Shown here piece by piece: positions 10,022 to 19,246 of a stretch of 64,000 nucleotides of DNA (the stretch's first letter is position 1; the number at the start of each line of letters is the position of its first letter). The notes under the pieces were generated by a model. It was not told the origin of the DNA and made no database searches. It was given only the letters and a program-made list of their open reading frames with translations. Both the position numbers and the translations under genes were made by a program. Source of the DNA: Ecytonucleospora hepatopenaei (lineage: Eukaryota > Microsporidia > Enterocytozoonidae); assembly GCA_026692725.1 (NCBI GenBank), contig JAPMUG010000001.1, positions 558,001 to 622,000 of the forward strand, in the 5' to 3' direction.

Positions 10022-10163
10022 AACACATGTAAAATGTTTACATTAAAAATTTTTTAAGAAAAAATTCAATTCTATATTGTTTTTTAATTTATTTGTTACT
10101 AACTCTAAATGCATGATTGGAAATATTGATTAAAAACAATAATAAATAAATCTTTTAAAATTT

Positions 10164-10904
10164 TTATACTTCTTTAAATACGTTATCAAAGATGTTTGTG
10201 GTTTTATAAAAATTCATAAAATCTTCTCTTTCAACACTTTCTAACATCTCTTTATTCATTTCTATTTCACCCAAAAAACATAAATCATATTCATTTGCTA
10301 ACAATTCTCCTCCATTTTTACCGTATATGAATATTTTTTCATTGCAACACTCACAAAACATATAACTCATGTTTTGAATAATTCCAACCATCGTAAAGTT
10401 GTTTTTCTTGGCAAATTCAATTGCTGTTATTGTGTCAGACAAGGCAATGTTTTGGGAAGTTGTAACAAAAATGATGTTGTATGGTATTTTTTGTTCAGCT
10501 AAGAAATTATGCTCCTCAGAAATACCTGGAGGCGTGTCTATAACTACATTTTTATATACAAAATTCTCTTCGTTTTTTAAAAAAGCTGCATTTAAAAAAT
10601 ATTCAAAAAAGATTCTTTTTTTAGCACCTCTCCAAATCAACACGTCTTTTTCATCTAAAATATTTCCAAAGCTTAATAAATGTAAATTTTCAGAAATTTT
10701 AAGAGGCGTAAACGCATTTCCTATTTTTCTTAATTTTCCTTTAACTCCAAAACATTTTTGAAGGCTTGGCCCACATAAATCAAAGTCAATTAAAAGTGTT
10801 TTTTCATTGCTTAGGTGGCAAGCTAAAGCAGATGATACTGTTGATTTGCCTACTCCCCCCTTTCCACTAAGTATGACATAAAATTTTACATTCCCACAAT
10901 GCAT
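10164..10904 (-). CDS. CFD1: cytosolic Fe-S scaffold P-loop NTPase CFD1 (NUBP2)
   Basis: 246 residues from MHCGN at 10904. The deviant Walker A motif SGKGGVGKST is at the N-terminus, followed by LLIDFDLCGPS and later FCECC, the CxxC metal site of the Mrp/NBP35 family, before the YGKNGGE segment. It lacks the N-terminal four-cysteine extension of NBP35, so CFD1 is the better name. CFD1 and NBP35 form the scaffold on which cytosolic and nuclear 4Fe-4S clusters are built. CIA2 (61999-62517) and a client, XPD, are also in the window. Confidence 0.85.
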   Translation of the reverse strand: MHCGNVKFYVILSGKGGVGKSTVSSALACHLSNEKTLLIDFDLCGPSLQKCFGVKGKLRKIGNAFTPLKISENLHLLSFGNILDEKDVLIWRGAKKRIFFEYFLNAAFLKNEENFVYKNVVIDTPPGISEEHNFLAEQKIPYNIIFVTTSQNIALSDTITAIEFAKKNNFTMVGIIQNMSYMFCECCNEKIFIYGKNGGELLANEYDLCFLGEIEMNKEMLESVEREDFMNFYKTTNIFDNVFKEV

Positions 10905-11035
10905 TTTTATAAGAAGGTCTGTAAAATATAAAAACAAGAATTTTATGATAAAAAAACATTTTTAAGCAAAAATACAATAAAATTTAATATTTAAAGGAGC
11001 AGGGGTTTTTAATCACAAAATACAGAGACCCTTTA

Positions 11036-12106
11036 ATGTCTGTAGCACAAAGTTTAATGTTGACAAACACAGATGCTGGTTATAAGAAAGAATCAGTGAT
11101 TCAAAAGTTTAAAAACTTACCAAAAACAGAAAAAAACAAGAGATACACAAATGCATTTGTTATGCTTGTTATCTTTGCAGTACAAGACGCTGTTAGCAGC
11201 ACAGTCCTAAAACACGAAAAAGCAAGCAAATATCTTGTGTTTATTCACATGACAATTTCCTTAATCGCATATTTCTATAAGAAATCTTACTTAGCTGGAG
11301 CACAAGCAGGTATCTTAACAAATGGATTGTTTGCTCTCGCTCTTGCCACTTATGTTATAGAATACAAATGGAACCCATTGATTAGCCACATATGCACTCC
11401 AGTACTTTCCGTTCTTTTTATTTTAGCGTTTGCATTGATTCCATCGAAAGCCATTTTTATCCAAGTTATTGCATCTTTAAATACCTTTTATCAGGTTGGA
11501 AAGTATGCAACAAAGGGCAAATGGTACGTTGTTTTTAGCTTACTTGGTGTTTATGCCATCTTGCAACTTGTTCTCTACTTGAAAAACAAGAACCTTTCTA
11601 TCTACATTTCAAGGATTTTCAATTTATTCCAAATGACTTCTTTGACTTTAGAAATGACATTGAATGCATTCAATGCACAAGCACCAAACAAAAAAACAAT
11701 GTTGTTTACCAACATTTTGTTTGGAATATCAATGATATGCGTGTCACTTTTGAGAGTACCAAAAATAAAGAAGGCAAACTCTTCCACAGAAGAAAAAGAG
11801 TTTGAAAATCAGGGATTGGATATAAATAACGAATATGAAGAAGCAAAATTTTCCAGCGATTTGCGTGATGCAAAATCAGAAAACAAATATATAAATGACA
11901 TTGAAAACACAAATTCTGTTGTTGGAGAAAGTGCATTTAGTACCCATATTCCTGATAATGTGTCAACACGGGGATGGAAAGAAACACCAAAGGAAGAACC
12001 TGTTAATATTTCAAATGATTTCACTCCAAAAGAAGATAGCGTAAAAAATGACGAACTTACTGAAGAAGGATTTTACAACATGCTTAAAGGAAAAATGGTT
12101 CATTAA
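11036..12106 (+). CDS. seven-helix-like membrane protein with acidic tail, unknown
   Basis: 356 residues. About seven hydrophobic segments span residues 40-240 (for example FVMLVIFAVQDAVSS, YLVFIHMTISLIAYFY, LFALALATYVIEY, VVFSLLGVYAILQLVLYL), followed by a soluble acidic, Ser/Asn/Glu-rich tail of about 115 residues. CCC lies about 5 bp before the ATG in GACCCTTTAATG. I do not recognise the family; the helix spacing with a long cytosolic-type tail suggests a receptor- or carrier-like protein, but no motif supports a function. Confidence 0.75.
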   Translation: MSVAQSLMLTNTDAGYKKESVIQKFKNLPKTEKNKRYTNAFVMLVIFAVQDAVSSTVLKHEKASKYLVFIHMTISLIAYFYKKSYLAGAQAGILTNGLFALALATYVIEYKWNPLISHICTPVLSVLFILAFALIPSKAIFIQVIASLNTFYQVGKYATKGKWYVVFSLLGVYAILQLVLYLKNKNLSIYISRIFNLFQMTSLTLEMTLNAFNAQAPNKKTMLFTNILFGISMICVSLLRVPKIKKANSSTEEKEFENQGLDINNEYEEAKFSSDLRDAKSENKYINDIENTNSVVGESAFSTHIPDNVSTRGWKETPKEEPVNISNDFTPKEDSVKNDELTEEGFYNMLKGKMVH

Positions 12107-12137
12107 AATAAATTAACATCAAATTTTATTTTATTCT

Positions 12138-12926
12138 TTAATATTCCTCTTCAAAACAATCAAAATTTAAGAAATAATCATTTGATTCTACATTTAATAT
12201 CTTGTAAATAATGGTTTTTTGACCCTTTGATATTTCCTTCATAGAAAAGTCTCTAAAATCCTTTTGAATTGGCTTTACACACTCTAAATTTTCGTTGTGA
12301 GGTAAATGTTTTGTTTCTTTTTCTAAAAATCTTGTCTTTTTGTTAGTTTTTCTTTCACAAAAAACTTTTTTTGATTCTTTTTTCTCATAATCACCCTTTT
12401 TTACTAAAATTGTTTTATATTCAATTGATATATTTTTGTATCCTTCATTGGCTTTTGTGTTCTTTTTGCATAATTTTCTGTATTCTTTTTGTGCTGAATT
12501 CTCACATGTATAACTACTAGATATGTCACTTGATATGTAATCAATATTCTCTTTAAACAATAAATCAACTGGTATTTCATCATGTATTTCAATTTCATTT
12601 TTATTATTGTGTGAATCTAATGGATTTAATTTTGGCAATTTTCTTTTGTTTTTTATGCCTACAAATTCATAGCTTTTTATCTTTTTAGGAATGATTCTAC
12701 GGCAAGATGCATATTTTTTTGTTGCAGCATCTATGTTTTTCTTATGTAAGTGAATTGCGTTTAAAAATGCCTTTCTTTTGGTTCTTTTCCCACTATCTTT
12801 TTTAACATTATTTACCTCCAAAATTTCGTTTTCCTGATTTTCTTTTTCTACCTGTAATCTGTCTTTATTGCATTTATTTATTTTATTTTCTACATTTCCT
12901 GAAACAATTCCAATAAAATCTTTCAT
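12138..12926 (-). CDS. lysine/asparagine-rich hypothetical protein
   Basis: 262 residues, strongly basic and low in hydrophobic residues, so probably largely disordered and nuclear. No domain is recognised. Basic patches such as GKRTKRK and NKRKLPK look like nuclear localisation signals; a more acidic end (FEEEY) closes the protein. It converges with the membrane protein at 11036-12106 with a 31-bp spacer. No CCC start element is seen. The unbroken frame of this length in AT-rich DNA supports a real gene. Confidence 0.6.
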   Translation of the reverse strand: MKDFIGIVSGNVENKINKCNKDRLQVEKENQENEILEVNNVKKDSGKRTKRKAFLNAIHLHKKNIDAATKKYASCRRIIPKKIKSYEFVGIKNKRKLPKLNPLDSHNNKNEIEIHDEIPVDLLFKENIDYISSDISSSYTCENSAQKEYRKLCKKNTKANEGYKNISIEYKTILVKKGDYEKKESKKVFCERKTNKKTRFLEKETKHLPHNENLECVKPIQKDFRDFSMKEISKGQKTIIYKILNVESNDYFLNFDCFEEEY

Positions 12927-13123
12927 ATTATAAATTTTATTAATGTATGTCGTTGGTTCTTATTTTAATTTTTAAATAAACTTATTAATATATGTAAACA
13001 AACAATTCAAAATTACAAAAGATACGTTTTAGATAAAAACAAAATATTATACTTATAAGGGGTATTTTTTACATCTATTTGTAAACATTACATTTAATTA
13101 TCTGCTAATTATAAAAATTAATT
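12927..13123. other. AT-rich spacer, nothing recognised
   Basis: About 200 bp upstream of the basic protein and downstream of XPF. No open frame of note, RNA structure or repeat was seen. Confidence 0.4.
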
Positions 13124-15277
13124 CTAAAACTTTTGGTTTAAAAATAAATAAACCTGTTTACCTGATTCATTTCCTATACACTTGCACAATTGTTTTTCGC
13201 TTGATAAAACCAAATCTTCTAAATTTTTGAATGACAAAATTACATTTTGATAGTTTCTCTTGTTAATTCCTGGAATGAGCATAAGCAAATCAAAAAAGTC
13301 ATTATTTGTATGACTAACTTTTTTATTATCTTGTAAAAATGCATTTTTACCTTTTTGGACATCTCTAAAATAAGTAGCGGTCAATATTTCATCATTAGAC
13401 CATATAATTTTTAGTTTAGGAAATGTATATAACAAGGAACACAATTTAAGAACCAATGATTTCTTTGCCGAAATCACTTGACCGTATACATTAAATTTTT
13501 CATGCGCATAAAAAGTTGGTGTTTTTCGACCTGAAAATTCAAGCAAAAGAATAGGATGATCGCATGAAGCTACCATGTTTTTAGATTGTAGATACAAACG
13601 ATCAGTATTTGTACTGCTTATAAAATCTGATATAGACTTTCTTTCTACCAATACCTTTTTATTACCAACCATAAATTCATAATCCCCTACCAAAAGAACT
13701 TCTAATCTTAAAATATTTCCTGCCTTATATAAAACAAAAGGCAATTTTGCCCTGGTTTCTCTTTGATCCACAAAAATATTGTATTTTTCTTCATCCTCCT
13801 CATCTATAATTATCTTTTTGCAGCGTTCAGTTAACGCCATATTTTGTTTTTCTTTTATAAAACTTTTCATTTTTTCTTCTTCAACAGTCTTTTCCATACA
13901 AAACACTTGCTCTTCTATAGAATCTTTCCAAACAAATTGCACTACTTCAAAGTTCACTTTCGTTTTTGTTTTTAAGACTTCTAGATGTCTTAAACTTCTC
14001 AAATCAGGTGATAGCAGTACAGCAACATCAAACATATCTTCATAAAATTCAAACGCAAAATAAGACACTACATCTACATACTTTAATCCATAAAAAATAT
14101 TTTTTATTATTTCCAGTGATATTCTATTTGGAACTAAAACAACGACTTTGCTACTTAAAAAACTTCTAACAAATTTATCAAGTTTTTTTAATTTTGTGTT
14201 TTTTGCGTAATTCAAGTCAATTTGATAATCAACATCTTCTTTATTATTTAAATTTTCAAAGCTGTTACTTTCTTCATCGAAATTTGTCTGTACCTGTGTA
14301 TTTATAAAACAATTTTCTTCAATAAAATTGTGTTCACCAACATATTCTTCTATTTTAGTATATAATAGTTTGCTGTCATCTAGCAAAATCCACACGTCTC
14401 CACTTTGCTTTGCCTGTTGATCTTCAAACATTCTCTTGTAAAAAAGATAAATTGTTGTAGGATCTGCATTATATATTAAATTTATAAGAACCAAAAAATT
14501 CACAACATTTTCTGATTTATGCCATTTTTTGTATAAAAAAGCATCCAAATAAGAAGGCATTTGATCTTTAAAAAGTTCTTTATTTTCATTTTTTAAAATT
14601 TGATTTAGTATCTGAATCGACAAACAAACCAAAACTTCAACTTCTTCTGTTTGCCTTATATACAAATATTTAATTTCCATATTTTTTAAACTTTTCTTAA
14701 CAGTTTCTTTAAAACGAGGCAGCAGACATACATATCTACACTGTAGTATTTCAACAAAATCCTCAAGCTTATAATTTATTTGCAAAGGTGCACATGAAAA
14801 AGCATTTATCATTCCAAGTTTATTTTTTTCTTTAAACATAAATAATAAAAAAGCTTCAGGAGAATTTTCATAAATTTCATGCGAATTTAAGACAAAAAAA
14901 CTGCTGATTTGCTCTGTAGAAATATTACCATTGATAAAATCGGTTATTAGACAAAGTGAAGAAACAAAAAACACACCACCTAACAAATATTCTTCTTTTC
15001 TTTTTACAACAGATTCAGAAGAAAGTTCTAAAATTCGTTTATTGCTGCCTCTTTTTCTAATGTGCTCTATGATTATGCTTTTTTGCTTTTGTGTTGCATT
15101 AAGAACAAGACAAAATGCATATTCATTTGAATAAAAATTTAAAAGCAATTCGACAATCCCATTGAAGTAGATTCCTTTAGAACTTATGAAAAGAGTTGCA
15201 CGGTGATTAATCTCAGTCAACACTTCTTCTTCAAAAGCTAAAAAATTATTTTTTTGTTTTAACTGTTTTTCACACAT
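13124..15277 (-). CDS. RAD1: XPF/RAD1 structure-specific DNA repair nuclease subunit
   Basis: 717 residues from an ATG at 15277, chosen because TCCTCCCATAAAAA (a CCC element) lies upstream. The N-terminal two thirds is a degenerate SF2 helicase-like region. The C-terminal nuclease domain is clear: LLVGDYEFMVG, then VLVERKSISDF (the catalytic ERK motif), then NTDRLYLQSKNM. A helix-hairpin-helix region closes the protein (MLIPGINKRNYQNVI). With ERCC1/RAD10 it cuts 5' of the lesion in nucleotide excision repair and trims recombination intermediates. Its partner is at 55126-55689. Confidence 0.93.
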   Translation of the reverse strand: MCEKQLKQKNNFLAFEEEVLTEINHRATLFISSKGIYFNGIVELLLNFYSNEYAFCLVLNATQKQKSIIIEHIRKRGSNKRILELSSESVVKRKEEYLLGGVFFVSSLCLITDFINGNISTEQISSFFVLNSHEIYENSPEAFLLFMFKEKNKLGMINAFSCAPLQINYKLEDFVEILQCRYVCLLPRFKETVKKSLKNMEIKYLYIRQTEEVEVLVCLSIQILNQILKNENKELFKDQMPSYLDAFLYKKWHKSENVVNFLVLINLIYNADPTTIYLFYKRMFEDQQAKQSGDVWILLDDSKLLYTKIEEYVGEHNFIEENCFINTQVQTNFDEESNSFENLNNKEDVDYQIDLNYAKNTKLKKLDKFVRSFLSSKVVVLVPNRISLEIIKNIFYGLKYVDVVSYFAFEFYEDMFDVAVLLSPDLRSLRHLEVLKTKTKVNFEVVQFVWKDSIEEQVFCMEKTVEEEKMKSFIKEKQNMALTERCKKIIIDEEDEEKYNIFVDQRETRAKLPFVLYKAGNILRLEVLLVGDYEFMVGNKKVLVERKSISDFISSTNTDRLYLQSKNMVASCDHPILLLEFSGRKTPTFYAHEKFNVYGQVISAKKSLVLKLCSLLYTFPKLKIIWSNDEILTATYFRDVQKGKNAFLQDNKKVSHTNNDFFDLLMLIPGINKRNYQNVILSFKNLEDLVLSSEKQLCKCIGNESGKQVYLFLNQKF

Positions 15278-15437
15278 AAATTTTCTGATTTTTATGGGAG
15301 GAGAAAAATATTTGCAGGCGGTCAATTTCAAAATGTACAAAATTTTATTTAAACTTATTCAATAAATAAAATTAATATGCATCTATAAAAACAAATTAGT
15401 ATTTTAATTACAACAAAAATATTTTTAATTTATTTCT

Positions 15438-16550
15438 TTAATCATTTTTTTGCTTTAAATTTCCATAAGTCACTTCTATTTTGTTATTTTTACACATGAT
15501 GTCAATCTGTGAAAGTAAAAGACAATTGTTTTGTTTGATAACAACATCTTTAATATTTATAAATTGTTGATAAAACCATTGTATTTCTTTTATCTCATGA
15601 TTGCTAAGTTTGTTTCTTTTTATAAAAGTAATTACATTCTTTTGCAATGAACGTAATTCTTTAATTCCAAAGCAGTCAAACATATTTTTTAAAAAACAAC
15701 ATGCTTTATCAAATTCTATGTTGTTTAGAATGCCGTTAGCTAAAATTCTCAAAAACTTATCCCTATTAAAAAAACTTTCTGTTTTTATTTTTTCTGATAA
15801 CACTAAAACATTTTCTAAATTTTGTTTTTGCAGATATTTAAAAATATGTGATTTTATTCCACAATTTAACCATTGATCATGGGTTTCAATCTCATTTACT
15901 TTTATTTTAAGTTTTTTAACTAAAGGTAATTTTGTTGATTGATTTTTTGTTAAAGAAGAACAAACCTTACATTCATATTGCTCAATGATTTCTTCGGGTA
16001 TCTTATATGTTTTGAATAAAACGGATTTGAACAAATGATAATTTTTATTTTCATTATATTCTTTGCTCAAATAACCATGCATTTTCTTATACAAACGACC
16101 CTTAAGCTTAAATTTGTGTGCCACACTTTCCATTTGTTTTTCACTCAGGTTATATTCAATTAGGTCTTTGGGCTCAATTAATTCTTCATCAATGAGGAAA
16201 TCTATTGTATGAACATTAACCTCCAATTTAACATTTTTATCAATTGTTATGCATTTTGGAGAAATCATTCCCAAATTAACTAGCTTAACAATTCTTTCTG
16301 AATTTTCAACGGGTTCATTTTTGCCACATGAGGTTACAATTTCAGAAAATGTTTCATCGCTAAGTAATTTGTGAATTTTGTTGCTAAAAAGAAAAATTTC
16401 ATGCAGTGAAAAAATATTGCCATTGACATTATATGACATTTGCTTATTATCAGTATAAAAAATTTCAGATTCACTGGAAGTTTTTGTCTCTAATGCATAT
16501 TTGAAATAATAAAATTCTAAAAATGGCATTTTTAAAATTTTTTCTTCCAT
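15438..16550 (-). CDS. hypothetical protein, unrecognised
   Basis: 370 residues from MEEKIL at 16550. An ATG at 16772 would extend the frame by 74 residues but run through the RPB4 gene on the other strand, so it is rejected. The protein is hydrophilic and probably helical, with a possible zinc or redox pair near the middle (ECKVCSS). It shares a 64-bp divergent promoter with RPB4. I do not recognise it; the length and shared promoter support a real gene. Confidence 0.7.
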   Translation of the reverse strand: MEEKILKMPFLEFYYFKYALETKTSSESEIFYTDNKQMSYNVNGNIFSLHEIFLFSNKIHKLLSDETFSEIVTSCGKNEPVENSERIVKLVNLGMISPKCITIDKNVKLEVNVHTIDFLIDEELIEPKDLIEYNLSEKQMESVAHKFKLKGRLYKKMHGYLSKEYNENKNYHLFKSVLFKTYKIPEEIIEQYECKVCSSLTKNQSTKLPLVKKLKIKVNEIETHDQWLNCGIKSHIFKYLQKQNLENVLVLSEKIKTESFFNRDKFLRILANGILNNIEFDKACCFLKNMFDCFGIKELRSLQKNVITFIKRNKLSNHEIKEIQWFYQQFINIKDVVIKQNNCLLLSQIDIMCKNNKIEVTYGNLKQKND

Positions 16551-16614
16551 TTTTATAAGGTTGTACTTAAAAAAAGAACCTTTTAATTTTAGAAAAAATT
16601 TTGACCCAAAAATC

Positions 16615-16959
16615 ATGTCAAACAACAACGGCACGCCAATTTCAAACACAGAAACATTTTTTATATTAAAAAACAACAAAGAAAAATACACAAACAAAAC
16701 AATAAAATCACACGAAGTATTTTTGGATTCATTAGAATATGTAGAAAATGTCAAAAAAATAGAAGATATCAATGCGTGTGAAAATTTAAAAAATTTTTTA
16801 ATTGCACTGGGTTTTTTAGAGGAAGAATCTATTCAATTTTTGAACTTACTTCCATTATCTGTTACCGAAATAAAAATTTTAATACCTTCACTTAGCCGAT
16901 TAACCGATCCAATTTTAGAAAGTGCAATTGTAAAAACGAAGGAAATTGCATTTGTATAA
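16615..16959 (+). CDS. RPB4: RNA polymerase II subunit RPB4
   Basis: 114 residues from the ATG at 16615, which follows GACCCAAAAATC; the longer frame from 16561 has no support. Segments match human RPB4: SNTETFFIL at the start, EVFLDSLEYVENV in the middle and EIKILIPSLSRLTD near the end (family: EVFMKTLNY and ALIPSL). RPB4 pairs with RPB7 to form the polymerase stalk. The related Pol III subunit RPC9 is the main alternative, but IPSL and EVF.xxL.Y favour RPB4. Confidence 0.72.
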   Translation: MSNNNGTPISNTETFFILKNNKEKYTNKTIKSHEVFLDSLEYVENVKKIEDINACENLKNFLIALGFLEEESIQFLNLLPLSVTEIKILIPSLSRLTDPILESAIVKTKEIAFV

Positions 16960-16983
16960 GTTAAATATTTCAAAACAACATTT

Positions 16984-17541
16984 TTATTCAACTAAGTTTG
17001 AACTCTTTTCTTTTAAACCTTCTCTCCCCTTGATAATTTCTTTTAATTCTTCTAATAATTTTCTTATTTTTAGATAACTTTTACAGAATTTATGCTTACA
17101 CTGATTTGTTCCATATAAAAAAGACCCACAATTTTTACATATTTTTAAAGTGTTATCAACCATTGCTTTTTTTGACTCTTGTATTAATTTTCCATGCACA
17201 TTTAAAAGTGAATAAATTCTTCCTACATTTTCTTTTTGTTCATTTATAACACATTTTTCTGTATAATCTAACGCATTAATAATTTTTTTAGGAATCGTGG
17301 GTTTTATTGATTTTGTAAAGTCCTTAATTTTCTGATCTGTATCTTTAATTATTTCTTCATATGTTATAATAGCTTTTCTTATATAACCACATGATTCTTT
17401 CGTTTTCATATTATTTCTAAATATTTTTCGTTTTTGAATATTATGAGATTTTGGACATTTATCGGTTACATCAATAGTCGCAAATTCCTCATACAAACAG
17501 CATCCACAGATGTATTCTTCACAAACTTTTGTACTTTCCAT
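16984..17541 (-). CDS. LUC7: LUC7-like U1 snRNP zinc-finger protein
   Basis: 185 residues from MESTKV at 17541, chosen because TGCCCT is directly before that ATG; an ATG at 17571 would overlap OGG1. Two zinc fingers fit LUC7: an N-terminal C-x5-C...CPKSH finger (VCEEYICGCCLYEEF, then KCPKSH) and a second, KICKNCGSFLYG followed by CKHKFCKSYLKIRKLLEEL, with a coiled-coil between. LUC7 stabilises U1 snRNP at weak 5' splice sites. Its presence implies that some introns and a spliceosome remain in this genome, although none were found in this window. Confidence 0.75.
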   Translation of the reverse strand: MESTKVCEEYICGCCLYEEFATIDVTDKCPKSHNIQKRKIFRNNMKTKESCGYIRKAIITYEEIIKDTDQKIKDFTKSIKPTIPKKIINALDYTEKCVINEQKENVGRIYSLLNVHGKLIQESKKAMVDNTLKICKNCGSFLYGTNQCKHKFCKSYLKIRKLLEELKEIIKGREGLKEKSSNLVE

Positions 17542-17563
17542 AGGGCATAAAAATTTATTTAAA

Positions 17564-18403
17564 ATGGACATCTCTTGTAAAAATTCTTCATTAGAATGTT
17601 TGGAATGGTTTGAATTCAAAGCTGAAGTTGATTTAGACTTAACATTTAACAGCGGACAAATCTTTAATTTTATAAAAATTGAAAATGAATATTGTGGATT
17701 TGTAGGAGATAACTTGTTCATTTTAAGGCAAAAACAAAGATTCTTTGAATATAAAAAAACATCAACAACTATAAAAGAAGCTATATCAGATTTTTTTAAT
17801 TTAAAAATTAAGTTGCCTGAAGTTTGTCATGATAATTTTGGGTTAAAGCCAATCACTAATGATTTTTATTCTACTTTATTTTCTTTTATCTGCTCACAAA
17901 ATAATAATATAAAAAGAATTAAAAAAATGGTATGTTTTTTATTTTCTTTTGGTGATTTTGTTGTATACAAAAGTTTCAAAATTTATAAATTACCTTCTTT
18001 TTTAAAAAATGAAGAAATGGAACCGGAAAACTTTTGTGAGTCGCTTAAAAAGAATGGCTTTGGTTACAGATCAAAATACATACTTAATGCAATTCAGGAT
18101 TTAAAAACAAATGCAAATTTGAATCCAATTAGTTTGCATAATGGAGGATATACTTTTGCTAAAAAGGAGCTGTTAAAAATAAAAGGCATAGGGCAAAAGG
18201 TTGCTGATTGCATTTGTTTGATGGGATTGAAATTCTTTCATGTTGTTCCTATTGACACTCATATTTTAAAATATTCTCGCCGTTTTTTTAAAGAATCAAG
18301 CAAAATCATTAATTACGAAAAAATTCAGAACAAATGGATTGAACTCTATGGAGAATTTGCTGGTATTGTTCAACTACATGTTTTTTATAATTCAATAAAA
18401 TAA
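17564..18403 (+). CDS. OGG1: 8-oxoguanine DNA glycosylase OGG1
   Basis: 279 residues from MDISCKN at 17564; a start at 17510 would run back through LUC7. An N-terminal OGG domain leads into a helix-hairpin-helix-GPD domain. LLKIKGIGQKVADCICL carries the catalytic Lys, and VPIDTHIL the catalytic Asp. FICSQNNNIKRIKKMV matches the family lesion-recognition helix. It excises 8-oxoguanine paired with cytosine and nicks the strand. It shares a 22-bp divergent promoter with LUC7. Confidence 0.95.
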   Translation: MDISCKNSSLECLEWFEFKAEVDLDLTFNSGQIFNFIKIENEYCGFVGDNLFILRQKQRFFEYKKTSTTIKEAISDFFNLKIKLPEVCHDNFGLKPITNDFYSTLFSFICSQNNNIKRIKKMVCFLFSFGDFVVYKSFKIYKLPSFLKNEEMEPENFCESLKKNGFGYRSKYILNAIQDLKTNANLNPISLHNGGYTFAKKELLKIKGIGQKVADCICLMGLKFFHVVPIDTHILKYSRRFFKESSKIINYEKIQNKWIELYGEFAGIVQLHVFYNSIK

Positions 18404-18480
18404 AATTTAGAATCTTTTGGCAAACAAAAAAATATTTTGTTTATTTAATTAGCATAAAACATGAAGTCATTTTATGCCTT

Positions 18481-19149
18481 ATGATATGGGTTACATCTAT
18501 ATGGGGAGCACACATGCATATACTGGCCTCACTAAATAACGAGTTTGGTTCAAGGGGAAATTCACCAATAAATGATGGGTTTAATTTTATAACCGATAAT
18601 GAATTTTTTGAATCGGGTAGACAAAGTGCGGATATAGTATTTGGAGCTGCTAACGATGTCAGAAGCGCAGTTGAACAATTTTTTAGTTCATCAAACGTGT
18701 TAATGTCTCAAATGTCGCCTGCAGATCAAAACTCGTTTAGAGAAAGCATGAACAGAGCACAACTCCCTGTTCAAAATATGTTAGGGGAATCAAATTTACC
18801 TCAAGGAATGTCGTTTGGATCTCCAAATATAATCACAAATCAGCCACAAACACCAATGAATCCCTTCCAACCACCTGTTACACCTCAAACACCTTTAAAC
18901 GATGCATTTATTTCACCACCTGCTCCTATGGACATTCCGGTGGTTGCTGCAGGAAATTTATCAAATGAGCCTAATGTTTCTACTCCTCAAATGAATCCAA
19001 CAACTGGACCCAGCACAAATACAACAACCGGAGCAAACTCTTCAAGAAGTTCAACTAGCTCAAGAAGCACAACCTCCAGTAGAAAAAGAAATTCCGCCAG
19101 TACTGTCTTATTTGTTCAAGCTGTATTTTTATTATCTCTTTTGATTTAA
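18481..19149 (+). CDS. Ser/Thr/Pro/Asn-rich exported protein, possible GPI-anchored surface protein
   Basis: 222 residues. The first 18 residues are hydrophobic enough for a signal peptide. The body is rich in Asn, Gln, Pro, Ser and Thr, with PQTPMNPFQPP-like segments and then a run of SSRS/STTSS repeats from about 175. It ends in a hydrophobic tail (VLFVQAVFLLSLLI) right after a basic patch. Signal + low-complexity O-glycosylation-type body + hydrophobic tail is the design of GPI-anchored cell or spore wall proteins. No family is recognised. An ATG at 18461 opens a frame of only 7 codons. Confidence 0.65.
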   Translation: MIWVTSIWGAHMHILASLNNEFGSRGNSPINDGFNFITDNEFFESGRQSADIVFGAANDVRSAVEQFFSSSNVLMSQMSPADQNSFRESMNRAQLPVQNMLGESNLPQGMSFGSPNIITNQPQTPMNPFQPPVTPQTPLNDAFISPPAPMDIPVVAAGNLSNEPNVSTPQMNPTTGPSTNTTTGANSSRSSTSSRSTTSSRKRNSASTVLFVQAVFLLSLLI

Positions 19150-19246
19150 TTAAAAATATAAACAATACATAAGATTAACGAATATTTTAATTAGTAAATA
19201 TGATACAAAACTATTTATATTTTAAAATATTTAATATTTAATAATA

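Noticed and set aside
16551..16772. N-terminal extension of the reverse gene at 15438
   Set aside because: It would run through RPB4 on the other strand; the ATG at 16550 is adequate.
17542..17721. N-terminal extension of LUC7
   Set aside because: It overlaps the OGG1 coding region and lies upstream of the CCC element at the 17541 start.
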